Source: an uncultured Paracoccaceae bacterium (GTDB lineage Bacteria; Pseudomonadota; Alphaproteobacteria; Rhodobacterales; Rhodobacteraceae). From it: DNA of 64,000 bases. This document shows, piece after piece, positions 40,567 through 48,627 of this stretch. The stretch lies in the NCBI GenBank assembly GCA_943787985.1, contig CALSOO010000002.1, forward strand, positions 186,001-250,000, in the 5' to 3' direction. The notes under the pieces are model-generated. The model was not told the origin of the DNA. It saw only the letters and a program-made list of their open reading frames with translations, and ran no database searches. The position numbers and the translations under genes are program-made. Each line of letters opens with the position of its first letter. Positions within the stretch are counted from its first letter, which is position 1.

Positions 40567-41862
40567 TTAGTAGTAGCCCGCTTCGGACATGATTGCGTCT
40601 GCTGCAGATTGTGCTGCGGCCAGAGCTTCGTCTACTGATTTCGCACCGGACAAGGCTGCTGCAATTTCTTGTGCAACGGCTGTACCGACTTCTGGGAATT
40701 CAGGGATAGCTGCGAACTGAACGCCTACGTATGGCTTGATGTCTGTGGCCGCTGGTGCCGCAGATTCGATCGCTGCCATCTCAGCTGCCGCGAACTTCGC
40801 AACGGCTTGGAATTCAGGGTACGCGTATGTGGACGCACGTGTGCCTGTTGGAACAGAACCCCACCCAAAGTCCGGGTGGTCAGCAACAGCCTGGATGTAC
40901 GCTTTGGAAGTTGCCCACTCGATGAAGTCGTGTGCCGCTTCGGAGTTTGGCGAACCTGTTGGAACAGCCATTGCCCAAGCCCAGAGCCAGTTCGCCCCAA
41001 CAGGGTTACCAGCGTTTGGTGATTGTGCGTAAGCAACGCCTTCAACTTCCAAGAAAGAAGCCGCGATTGTCGCATCGATCCACATGCCACACTTGCCTTC
41101 GTTATAAAGAGCAAGGATTTCATTGAAGGAGTTGCCTTCAGAACCGGGAGGTCCGTAGTTGCCCAGCAGATCAACGTAGAAGTTGATGGCTGCTTTCCAC
41201 TCGTCGGACTCGAGCGCTGGACGCATGTCTTTGTCGAACCATGCTCCACCGAAGGAGTTTACCATGGTCGTTACGAACGCCATGTTGTCGCCCCAACCTG
41301 GCTTACCGCGCAAGCATGCACCGTAAACGCCAGCATCCGGATTGTGCATCGCAGCCGCTGCGGCTTTGATGTTGTCCCATGAATCATTGTCAGCGACTGT
41401 AACACCAGCAGCGTCTGTCAGGTCCTTGCGGTACATGACCATGGACGATTCACCGTAGAATGGTGCCGCGTACAATGTACCTTCGTGGGAAAGACCGTTG
41501 CGCATGGCTGGCAGCATGTCGTCGATGTCGTAGTCTGCGCCGAACTCAAGGGGTTCGATCCAGCCTGCAGCGCCCCAGATTGGTGCTTCTTGCATGCCGA
41601 TGTTGATGATGTCGTACTGGCCGCCACCTGTGGCGGTGTCAGACGTGACCTGCTCGCGCAGAACGCCTTCTTCCAGAGAAACCCAGTTCAGGGCAACGCC
41701 GGTGTCTGCAGTGTAGGCTTCCGCTACTTTCTGCATGTTGATCATGTGGCCGTTGTTCACGATCGCGATTGTCAATTCTTTGGCGTGGCCGTCAGCCAAT
41801 GCGAAAGTTGCACTTGCGATGCCAAGCGACAATCCGAGTGCCGAATTACGTAGAGATTTCAT
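40567..41862 (-). CDS. smoE: Polyol ABC transporter substrate-binding protein (SmoE type)
   Basis: A 431-residue periplasmic binding protein. ATG 41862 (GGAAGG upstream) starts a Sec signal (MKSLRNSALGLSLGIASATF, cleavage near ALA-DG). The mature part includes LTIAIVNNGHMINMQKVAEA, LYAAPFYGESSMVMYRKDLT and GVYGACLRGKPGWGDNMAF, typical of family-1 carbohydrate/polyol binding proteins. It is the first gene of the operon smoE-F-G-SDR-araC-mtlK-smoK. A 6-bp inverted repeat (CACAGA/TCTGTG, 41881-41901) lies just upstream in the leader. Confidence 0.93.
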   Translation of the reverse strand: MKSLRNSALGLSLGIASATFALADGHAKELTIAIVNNGHMINMQKVAEAYTADTGVALNWVSLEEGVLREQVTSDTATGGGQYDIINIGMQEAPIWGAAGWIEPLEFGADYDIDDMLPAMRNGLSHEGTLYAAPFYGESSMVMYRKDLTDAAGVTVADNDSWDNIKAAAAAMHNPDAGVYGACLRGKPGWGDNMAFVTTMVNSFGGAWFDKDMRPALESDEWKAAINFYVDLLGNYGPPGSEGNSFNEILALYNEGKCGMWIDATIAASFLEVEGVAYAQSPNAGNPVGANWLWAWAMAVPTGSPNSEAAHDFIEWATSKAYIQAVADHPDFGWGSVPTGTRASTYAYPEFQAVAKFAAAEMAAIESAAPAATDIKPYVGVQFAAIPEFPEVGTAVAQEIAAALSGAKSVDEALAAAQSAADAIMSEAGYY

Positions 41863-42198
41863 GTTTTTCCTTCCAGAAATCACAGATTCGATTAGTCTGT
41901 GGCAACAAGGGTGCGGGAATCTCCAAAATCGCGCAAATACTTTACCAACAAAAGCACATACGTTTTTATCATATTCAAACAAATTTGGCCAAGCTTTGCT
42001 CAAATTCCATCTCAGATGTCGCCAGTGAGGCACGTTCCCTGGACGCACGCAGTCCCTACCCTGACGAATCCAGACGCAAAAGTGCGCAATAATATGCGTG
42101 CAGGAGGCAAAAGCCTTTAACCCCGAAAAGACGCCCGGTGTTGGGGCAAATCCCTGTGCTGGCCATCTTCACAATCAGTGCTGGCAAACGAACGCTGA
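41863..42198. other. Intergenic region between smoE and the response regulator gene
   Basis: No gene is supported. It should carry the smo operon promoter and AraC-type operators, but no convincing -35/-10 pair was found by eye. The only clear structure is the CACAGA/TCTGTG repeat at 41881-41901 close to the smoE ribosome site. The stretch 41930-42010 is AT-rich. Confidence 0.4.
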
Positions 42199-42597
42199 TC
42201 AGCGATAGATCATTCCTTCGGCGACTTCGACCAGCGTTTCGGGCGTAAAGGGTTTTGCCAAAAATGTTGTCGCGCCAAGAGATTCAAAAACTGTTTGCGC
42301 CGCGCGGGTACGGGTCGCCACATCCACTCCGGACACACCGATGACCGTGTCCTCGATATCGCTTGCAGACATTGTCTGCTTGAGATGGACCAAAAGCAAA
42401 CGGCCCCCGTCGGAGGTGTCTTGTTTGTTGGAAAGCAGGAAATCGACCACAAATACGTCATACTCGTCAGCGGTCGCGTAAGCGATTGCTTCGCTAGAGG
42501 TGCTACTAAGGCTAACAATGTGGCCTTTTGCTTCCAAGGCGTTTCGCCAAGTTGCAGAAAGCTCGTAGTCATCGTCAAGAATTAGTATTTTTGCCAA
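42199..42597 (-). CDS. Single-domain response regulator
   Basis: 132 residues, receiver domain only. The acidic pocket is Asp8-Asp9-Asp10 (LILDDDYEL) and the phospho-acceptor Asp lies in DVFVVDFLLSN. The conserved Lys is in TTFLAKPFTPETL. It has no output domain. It sits 146 bases downstream of the HWE kinase on the same strand, so it is the likely partner, passing the signal by protein contact. Confidence 0.9.
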   Translation of the reverse strand: MAKILILDDDYELSATWRNALEAKGHIVSLSSTSSEAIAYATADEYDVFVVDFLLSNKQDTSDGGRLLLVHLKQTMSASDIEDTVIGVSGVDVATRTRAAQTVFESLGATTFLAKPFTPETLVEVAEGMIYR

Positions 42598-42743
42598 GGC
42601 TCATGCCCCTTCGAAAGTAGTCGCATCTATTTAAGGTGGAAACCAATTACACCCTCAGGTTACGATTGCAACGTTTTTTGCCGCTCCAGCGCATTGTGTG
42701 GGTTTTTCAAGAGAGCTTCTGGCGCACCTTTGCGTTGATCCAA

Positions 42744-45287
42744 TTACCGATCGAAAAGCGTCGCAATCACTTTGAGCAAAGCCCTTGTGTCCAATGGCTT
42801 GGTCAACATGGGCGCTTTGAACGCATCGATCTCGTTGCGTCCCTCAATGCCGTACCCCGTGACAAAAACAAACGGTATTTTTTCAGCCGCCAAGGCCAAA
42901 GCGAGTGGTGCGCAGGGCTGACCGTTGAGGTCGATATCAAGCAAGCAAAAATCATAGGAATTGCGCGCCAACTGTGCGGTCGCTTCTTCGAGTGTGGCCG
43001 CCGCGTCCACCACTCCAAACCCTTCGGAACGGAGAAACTGCCGGTTTGTTGTGGCCACGATAAAGTTGTCCTCCACCACCAAAGCCCTCAATTCTTGAAG
43101 CTTTTTCAAAAGCTTAGGTGAGGCTCGAACAGGCTTAGCCAAGCGTTCGATTATGACAGGGTCAACATCAGCTTCAACAATCAGGTTTCCCGGCAACCAG
43201 AATCGGCCTTCAAAGCCGCTGGTGTGGAAATAGGTCTCTACCTGACCTTTGAGTTCATATGGGATTGCGCCATCGATAATCGAGCGCCCGAACCCACTTT
43301 GAGCGGGCTCGCTGACGGGCGGCCCCCCTTCTTCTTTCCATTTGATCAAGACGCCATCCTCTTCAAACGTCCAGACCAGATCAACGCGCCCCCCCTCAAC
43401 AGACAACGCGCCAAATCTCGCGGCATTGGACGTGAGCTCGTGCAGCAAAAGTGCCAGAACAGACACGGTCCCGGGCTGGAAAACCACGTTCGGCCCTGAT
43501 GTTTTGACCCTTTGCGCGCCATGATTGAACGGCATGACCTCAAGCGCGACCAGATCGGACAGGACCACTCCCACCATGTTGGAGCGCGTGATCAGGCTAT
43601 GCGCGCCAGACAAGGCCTGAATTCGCTTTTGAAGCGCGCCGGCATAGGCATCAACGGTTTGCGCACCGCTGCGGGATTGCTCGGAAATCGACAAAACCAA
43701 AGCGAGAATGTTGCGCATCCGGTGATTCAACTCGTGCACCATTACGCTCATGCGCTGCTTGCTTGCCTTGGATTCAGCTTGAACAGTAAACGCGTGCGAC
43801 AAGGCCAAACGCAATGCTTCAGCAACCTCGAAATCCTCTGCGCTCCATTCTTCACATTTGTCGTCAACAGCCTCAAGATACAGATCGAACGACGTTCCCG
43901 CTTGCCGTTGACGGGTGTCTGTGGCCCGATCATCCGTCTTCTCGGGACGCCCCGCCCAGTGGATGTGGGATGACACGCGGTTTCGGTAAAAGATCAGGTT
44001 CAATCCGGCCTCACCTGGAACAGTAATCACCATCGCCCCGCCTGTTTTCCACCAATTCACCCCCAGAAAGGCCTGTGCAAGGGTGTCAAACGTTTTGGGG
44101 CTTTTGCTGTGCGGAGCTGTCAGAGCCCTTAAAACAAGCCCCCCGGAGGCGTCAGGTGTTTCGCCTTGGGTCTTGACGACTCCATCCAGCGAAATCTCCA
44201 CACCGTCCGCGCGCAACATTTTTGCGAGGCTGGCTTTGACCTCTTGCCAATAGCTTTTTGTGGCCAACAGCGCATCATCCGCCACCACCAGTTTGCTGGC
44301 AATTGCATTGCAGTAGATCAGATTGGCCTGCCGCTGGTTTTCAAGAGCGTTCTGCACACGCACACTGGTGAGTTTGCCAACCAATTCGGCAGCATTCAAA
44401 ATTGACGGGTCGGGCTTTATCGGCGTCCGGTGGTGGGCCACGAACAGCCCCCACACCAGCCCGTCCACCACAACCGGAACAGTCATTGCCGCACCCACGT
44501 CCATATTCGCAAGATAGTGTTGGTGGGTCCCTTTTTGTCTGCGTAAAACAGCCAGAGACGCATCAAGGGGGTCTGCATCCGGCAAAGCAAGAACCGCGAT
44601 ATCGGACGCTGAAATATCAGCCATTATCCTGATCGGCGTGTGTGTGTTGCGCTGCCGCGCTTCGTGTGAGACGACTGACGCCGGAAACCTCACGCCCAAA
44701 AACGATTGCACTTCGGGATGCCGGGCTTCAGCCGTGACCTCACCGCATCCATCGGGCAAGAAACGATAAAACGTCACACGGTCCATGCCGGTGATGGCCC
44801 GCAAACGTTCCGTGCCCTCGCGAAAAAAACCTTTTAAATCATTGGCACGCAGCGAGATTGTCAAAAAAGCCTGCGCTTGAGTGACGGGCAGCATCCTGTC
44901 CTTGAGCGATGACTGTTCAGGCACAAGTTCCACAATCACTTGGTTTGGCCTGCGGTGAACCGTCATTTGGTAGTCGCATCCGCCCAGTTCCAGCGTTTGT
45001 AGCAGTTCGCGTTGGTTCGAGATCGTTTCGTGGCTCAAAACATTGTAAAAACGGTGCATGATGTCGTCGGAAAACAACGTGCGCGGGGATGCCCCAAGCA
45101 GATCTTTACCCTCTAATCCAAATAGCGCTGCGAGGTTTTCGCTGACATGTGTCATCACTTGAAATGCACTGTCTGTCACCAGCAATGCGCCAAAACCCTG
45201 AACGCGATCAGAGCTGACTTGCGTGCTGTCGACACGTTTTTTCACCGCGGGTTTCATTTGCTTTGGGGGCATCGGCGTAAAGTCCAA
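42744..45287 (-). CDS. Phytochrome-like HWE histidine kinase with C-terminal receiver, lacking chromophore residues
   Basis: An 847-residue hybrid kinase; numbering is from TTG 45287, with an alternative ATG at 45272. Order: PAS-like (25-130), GAF (135-315), PHY-like (320-505, with IFYRNRVSSHIHWAGRPEK as remnant of the Trp-Phe-Arg...Trp-Ala-Gly motif), HWE kinase (about 510-715, HELNHRMRNILAL, His519, and the HELTSNAARFGAL N-box), receiver (725-845, LLDIDLNGQ). No Cys occurs before residue 104. The GAF Asp-Ile-Pro motif reads FPASVVSHEAR, and the usual Ser-Pro-x-His-x-x-Tyr-Leu reads GTHQHYL. It therefore probably senses something other than light through a bound bilin, or acts without ligand. 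Confidence 0.88.
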   Translation of the reverse strand: MDFTPMPPKQMKPAVKKRVDSTQVSSDRVQGFGALLVTDSAFQVMTHVSENLAALFGLEGKDLLGASPRTLFSDDIMHRFYNVLSHETISNQRELLQTLELGGCDYQMTVHRRPNQVIVELVPEQSSLKDRMLPVTQAQAFLTISLRANDLKGFFREGTERLRAITGMDRVTFYRFLPDGCGEVTAEARHPEVQSFLGVRFPASVVSHEARQRNTHTPIRIMADISASDIAVLALPDADPLDASLAVLRRQKGTHQHYLANMDVGAAMTVPVVVDGLVWGLFVAHHRTPIKPDPSILNAAELVGKLTSVRVQNALENQRQANLIYCNAIASKLVVADDALLATKSYWQEVKASLAKMLRADGVEISLDGVVKTQGETPDASGGLVLRALTAPHSKSPKTFDTLAQAFLGVNWWKTGGAMVITVPGEAGLNLIFYRNRVSSHIHWAGRPEKTDDRATDTRQRQAGTSFDLYLEAVDDKCEEWSAEDFEVAEALRLALSHAFTVQAESKASKQRMSVMVHELNHRMRNILALVLSISEQSRSGAQTVDAYAGALQKRIQALSGAHSLITRSNMVGVVLSDLVALEVMPFNHGAQRVKTSGPNVVFQPGTVSVLALLLHELTSNAARFGALSVEGGRVDLVWTFEEDGVLIKWKEEGGPPVSEPAQSGFGRSIIDGAIPYELKGQVETYFHTSGFEGRFWLPGNLIVEADVDPVIIERLAKPVRASPKLLKKLQELRALVVEDNFIVATTNRQFLRSEGFGVVDAAATLEEATAQLARNSYDFCLLDIDLNGQPCAPLALALAAEKIPFVFVTGYGIEGRNEIDAFKAPMLTKPLDTRALLKVIATLFDR

Positions 45288-45529
45288 TTCCTAAGCATCC
45301 AACATTAACCGCGTTTGAATAAACTGAACAGTGCTTGCACGCGTGGATTGAACACAAAGTACAGTTTACCAGCACATCTACGGGGTTGAACTGCCTGTTT
45401 TGCAAGGCCTGGGATCAAGCCGCAAACTGCGTCCCTGACTGCTTCATACAAATTAACCTTTTCCAAATTACACTTCTGATTGTACCGTCCTCCTCACATT
45501 TAAAACTGATACTGATGGGACGTGATATT

Positions 45530-45844
45530 ATGAGTAGCGACATTGAACTGGCAGACTTCATTTCGGATTTGCGAAGCGAATTGGAAACAGCCCTTAGCGC
45601 CTCAAAAGATTCTGAAATCCGCTTTATCCCTAAGACTCTGGATCTTGAGTTGACGGTTGAAGTGGAAAAATCGGCCGAAGCCAGTGGCAAGCTGAGCTTC
45701 AAGATTTTCTCGGTTGGCGCCGAGGCTGGTGGTGGTGGTGCGCTCAAAAAAGCAACCACCCAGACTATCAAACTGTCATTGGAGCCTGTCGGCAAGAACG
45801 GCAAGCAGGTGTTTATCACCAGCAACAAGGGCACGACGTTCTAG
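45530..45844 (+). CDS. Trypsin-co-occurring domain (Trypco2-like) protein
   Basis: A 104-residue protein from ATG 45530: helical N-terminus (SDIELADFISDLRSELETAL), then a beta-rich core (LDLELTVEVEKSAEASGKLS, FKIFSVGAEAGGG) and a final strand pair. The segment after the Gly stretch (ATTQTIKLSLEPV) fits the small Trypco2 fold, which is recurrently encoded beside trypsin-like proteases in bacterial conflict loci. It precedes the protease gene by nine bases and is thus likely its partner or regulator. The assignment is by pattern recall and neighbour; the molecular role is unknown. Confidence 0.72.
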   Translation: MSSDIELADFISDLRSELETALSASKDSEIRFIPKTLDLELTVEVEKSAEASGKLSFKIFSVGAEAGGGGALKKATTQTIKLSLEPVGKNGKQVFITSNKGTTF

Positions 45845-45853
45845 GGCAATGTT

Positions 45854-47527
45854 ATGAACCCTATTCGACATCACACTGTTCAACTGCGCCACGACGACAT
45901 CGGCGTTGGCAGCGGCGGACTGGTGGGGCCAGGGTTGATTTTGACAGCCCTGCACTGCGTGTTTCCAGTCGATGACGATAACCATTTGCCGGATGTCGTT
46001 CCTCAAAACGCTCCTTGCCCGCAAGCGCGCGTCATGGCGGATTTTGCGGCCGCTTTGGGTGCGCGCGATAGCGCCGTTGCCTTTGATCTGCGCCAGATAG
46101 ACGTGCAAAAGATTGCAGCCCTTGACGGCGCGCAGTTTCACGACTGCACTTTGGTGTGGCCCCCCGCAGGCGCGCCGATGCCAAAAGTGGATGTTGCACT
46201 GCTGCAAATGTCCCCAACGGCAATGGCGAAGGCTCCAGCGGCATCCGCGCCCCTGTCTTTCAGGATCGACACTGTGGATGGTCAGGAACTGTCGTTGCGG
46301 GGCGAAGGGTTTCCCGATTTTGCCAGTATCGAAGTCGGCGCAAATGCTCTTGAGTTCCGCGAAATTTACGACCTGTTGGGCACAACCCGCGGCACCCAAG
46401 GGCTGATCCGTCGCACATCGAAAATGACCGTTTTGGGCGACCAGCCCCAGGATGCATTGGAGTGGGCCGGATTGTCGGGCACTTTGCTTTGGCAGTGCAT
46501 CCATGGGCAGTTGCCACATCTTATGGGCGTTGTCAGCAACACCAGCAGCAGGACGCGGCAAAACAATGCATTGTATTTCACCTGCATGTCGCAGTTGAAG
46601 AACGAGCGCAGTTTTTGGGATGTCTTGGGCCGCGAGATCATGCATGAAGAACCTGTTCTAAACCCCTCTGATCGCTTGATTGCCTTCGATCGCGCCATAC
46701 CGCGCTTTAGTCTGACCAAGTGGCTGCGCGAAGACCTCGCAATGCCGGCCGCGCATATCAAACCCGAACCGGATGCTGCGTCCACTTCCCCTTTGGTCGT
46801 GGTCCTCACGGGCCATGATGTGGATGAGTTGAACTTGTTTGTCTCCTCTGCGATGGATCAGATGGAAACCGATGTCGGCTTTGCGCTCGGGTCGAACGCG
46901 CCCACGCTCAACATCCGTTTTCTGCCTGGTGCGCCCCAAGAGATGGCGTTGCAAACTGCCCTGCTAAGGTGGGGTCAGGGCCTTGGCATCTATGAGGCAG
47001 GTCAAGTGCCCGACCCCAATGATATCGCCCGCGCGCTAGAGGATGAAACCCGCACCCAAGTTGTGGTAATGGAGCACATCGACGCCGATTTCACCGACTC
47101 TTGCACGGCTGTGATGCGCCAAGTGCTGAGTGTGTTCAACTCCGTACGTCCCAGCCATGCCACCAGCCGCACGCCGCCTATTTTGTTCCTTGCATTCTCG
47201 AAAGGGCGTGACAAAGAAGGCCCCGAAAACGGGTTTAGGCCCGGACCGTGGTTTGACAGCAAAATCGATGCCCTCCCCACCCTTCTGGAGGAGCTCAAGG
47301 CAGCATTTCCCAACTTGAACTGGAGCCCGACACTGGACCTTCAGGTGCCCCAATGTGCGCATTTCGACATGGTGGATTGGCTTGATACTCTCGAAGATGC
47401 GGGACTTGCGATTTCTGCGCGCACGCGGACCAAGATCGAAACCAGCACCCGCAATCAGGATACGTTTCCATTGTTCTTTGCCCGCCACCTTATCAACGAA
47501 ACCCTCAGTCAGGACGCTGACGAATAG
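45854..47527 (+). CDS. Trypsin-like serine protease with C-terminal inactive-STAND-like domain
   Basis: 557 residues, no signal peptide, so probably cytosolic. Residues 1-270 form a chymotrypsin-fold protease. His34 is in LILTALHCV, Asp113 in KVDVALLQ and Ser208 in EWAGLSGTLLW, so the catalytic triad looks complete. Residues about 300-470 form an alpha/beta domain (SPLVVVLTGHDVDELNLFVS, TQVVVMEHIDADFTD, PPILFLAFSKGR) shaped like a P-loop NTPase. It has no Gly-x4-Gly-Lys-Ser/Thr loop, resembling the inactive-STAND domains fused to such proteases. It is second in the five-gene operon. Confidence 0.8.
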   Translation: MNPIRHHTVQLRHDDIGVGSGGLVGPGLILTALHCVFPVDDDNHLPDVVPQNAPCPQARVMADFAAALGARDSAVAFDLRQIDVQKIAALDGAQFHDCTLVWPPAGAPMPKVDVALLQMSPTAMAKAPAASAPLSFRIDTVDGQELSLRGEGFPDFASIEVGANALEFREIYDLLGTTRGTQGLIRRTSKMTVLGDQPQDALEWAGLSGTLLWQCIHGQLPHLMGVVSNTSSRTRQNNALYFTCMSQLKNERSFWDVLGREIMHEEPVLNPSDRLIAFDRAIPRFSLTKWLREDLAMPAAHIKPEPDAASTSPLVVVLTGHDVDELNLFVSSAMDQMETDVGFALGSNAPTLNIRFLPGAPQEMALQTALLRWGQGLGIYEAGQVPDPNDIARALEDETRTQVVVMEHIDADFTDSCTAVMRQVLSVFNSVRPSHATSRTPPILFLAFSKGRDKEGPENGFRPGPWFDSKIDALPTLLEELKAAFPNLNWSPTLDLQVPQCAHFDMVDWLDTLEDAGLAISARTRTKIETSTRNQDTFPLFFARHLINETLSQDADE

Positions 47528-47538
47528 GAGACCCGCCC

Positions 47539-48600
47539 ATGGCACAAACTGCATTGGCCAAAATGTTGACCTCCGGTGTGGAGGGGCTGAGTAAGGATCT
47601 GATCCGTGCCCTTCCTGTGGCGTGGCGACACCGCCCGCGCGAGCATGAAGGGTACGATTTTGATGACGACCGGTTGGTGACCGCCGCCAAGGCCGCGATG
47701 TTGCTCTCCCAACCGCTCATTCTGGCCGGTGAACCCGGGGTCGGGAAAACATCATTTGCAAGGGCGCTGGCCGCCCGTCTGGACCTGCCATTTCTGCCCC
47801 CTATTCACGTGAAATCCACAACCTCCGGCATGGATTTGTTTTACTCTTTCAATGAGGTGGCCCGCTTTCGTGATGCGTCCAACCCCAACAGCAATGCTGG
47901 CCTCATTGACTACATCGAGCTTTCAAGCCTTGGCAAATCCATTGTGTTGTCAGCTGGACCTTCGGCATTGGTCCATCTGGGGCCCCAATCAACGGACACC
48001 TTGTTTGGTGTGAACGCTCACCCCTTTGGGGATGCGCGTGAATTGCCTTTGGAGGACATTTTCCCAAGTGTTTTCAGTGCCGAAGACCACGGTCGCAGCA
48101 TTGTCCTTGTGGATGAGTTGGACAAAGCGCCCCGAGACGCGCCAAATGATGTGCTGGCCGAATTCGAGGACATGTGCTTTGACATCTCCGAACTGGGGAT
48201 CACCCTGCAGGCCAATCCTGAACGGTTTCCTGTTGTTCTGATCACCTCGAATTCAGAGCGCAGCTTTCCGGATGCGTTTTTGCGGCGCAGCGTTTTCCAC
48301 TGGATCGACACGCCAACGGATGAACGCTTGTGTCGCATCATCGCCAGCGCCGCCGCAGCAAATGGCACTTTGGCCCCGAGCGATCCTTTGATCCGCTCGG
48401 CCGTCGCCTACTTCACCTTGATCCGCAACACCATCGAGAACAAGAAACCCTCTACAGCAGAGCTGATATCCTATGTCTCCGCCCTTGTGGCCGCAGGCTT
48501 CAAGCCCACGGACGAAGTCAGTGACGCCAATCCAAAAGCGCGCCCGTTCAAGGGGATTTTGATGAAAACCCGCGTCGACCTTGAAGCGGATGAGTCCTAG
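47539..48600 (+). CDS. MoxR-family AAA+ ATPase
   Basis: 353 residues. Walker A is GEPGVGKT (64-71), Walker B is GRSIVLVDELDKAPRD, sensor 1 is FPVVLITSNSE and the arginine-finger region is FPDAFLRRSVFHWIDTP. MoxR ATPases remodel partner proteins that carry vWA or CoxE-like modules. The next gene encodes a CoxE-like N-terminus fused to membrane segments, a plausible substrate or platform. It lies 11 bases after the protease gene. Confidence 0.9.
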   Translation: MAQTALAKMLTSGVEGLSKDLIRALPVAWRHRPREHEGYDFDDDRLVTAAKAAMLLSQPLILAGEPGVGKTSFARALAARLDLPFLPPIHVKSTTSGMDLFYSFNEVARFRDASNPNSNAGLIDYIELSSLGKSIVLSAGPSALVHLGPQSTDTLFGVNAHPFGDARELPLEDIFPSVFSAEDHGRSIVLVDELDKAPRDAPNDVLAEFEDMCFDISELGITLQANPERFPVVLITSNSERSFPDAFLRRSVFHWIDTPTDERLCRIIASAAAANGTLAPSDPLIRSAVAYFTLIRNTIENKKPSTAELISYVSALVAAGFKPTDEVSDANPKARPFKGILMKTRVDLEADES

Positions 48601-48627
48601 TGGCCCAGTCCCCCCCAAATTCAGGTC

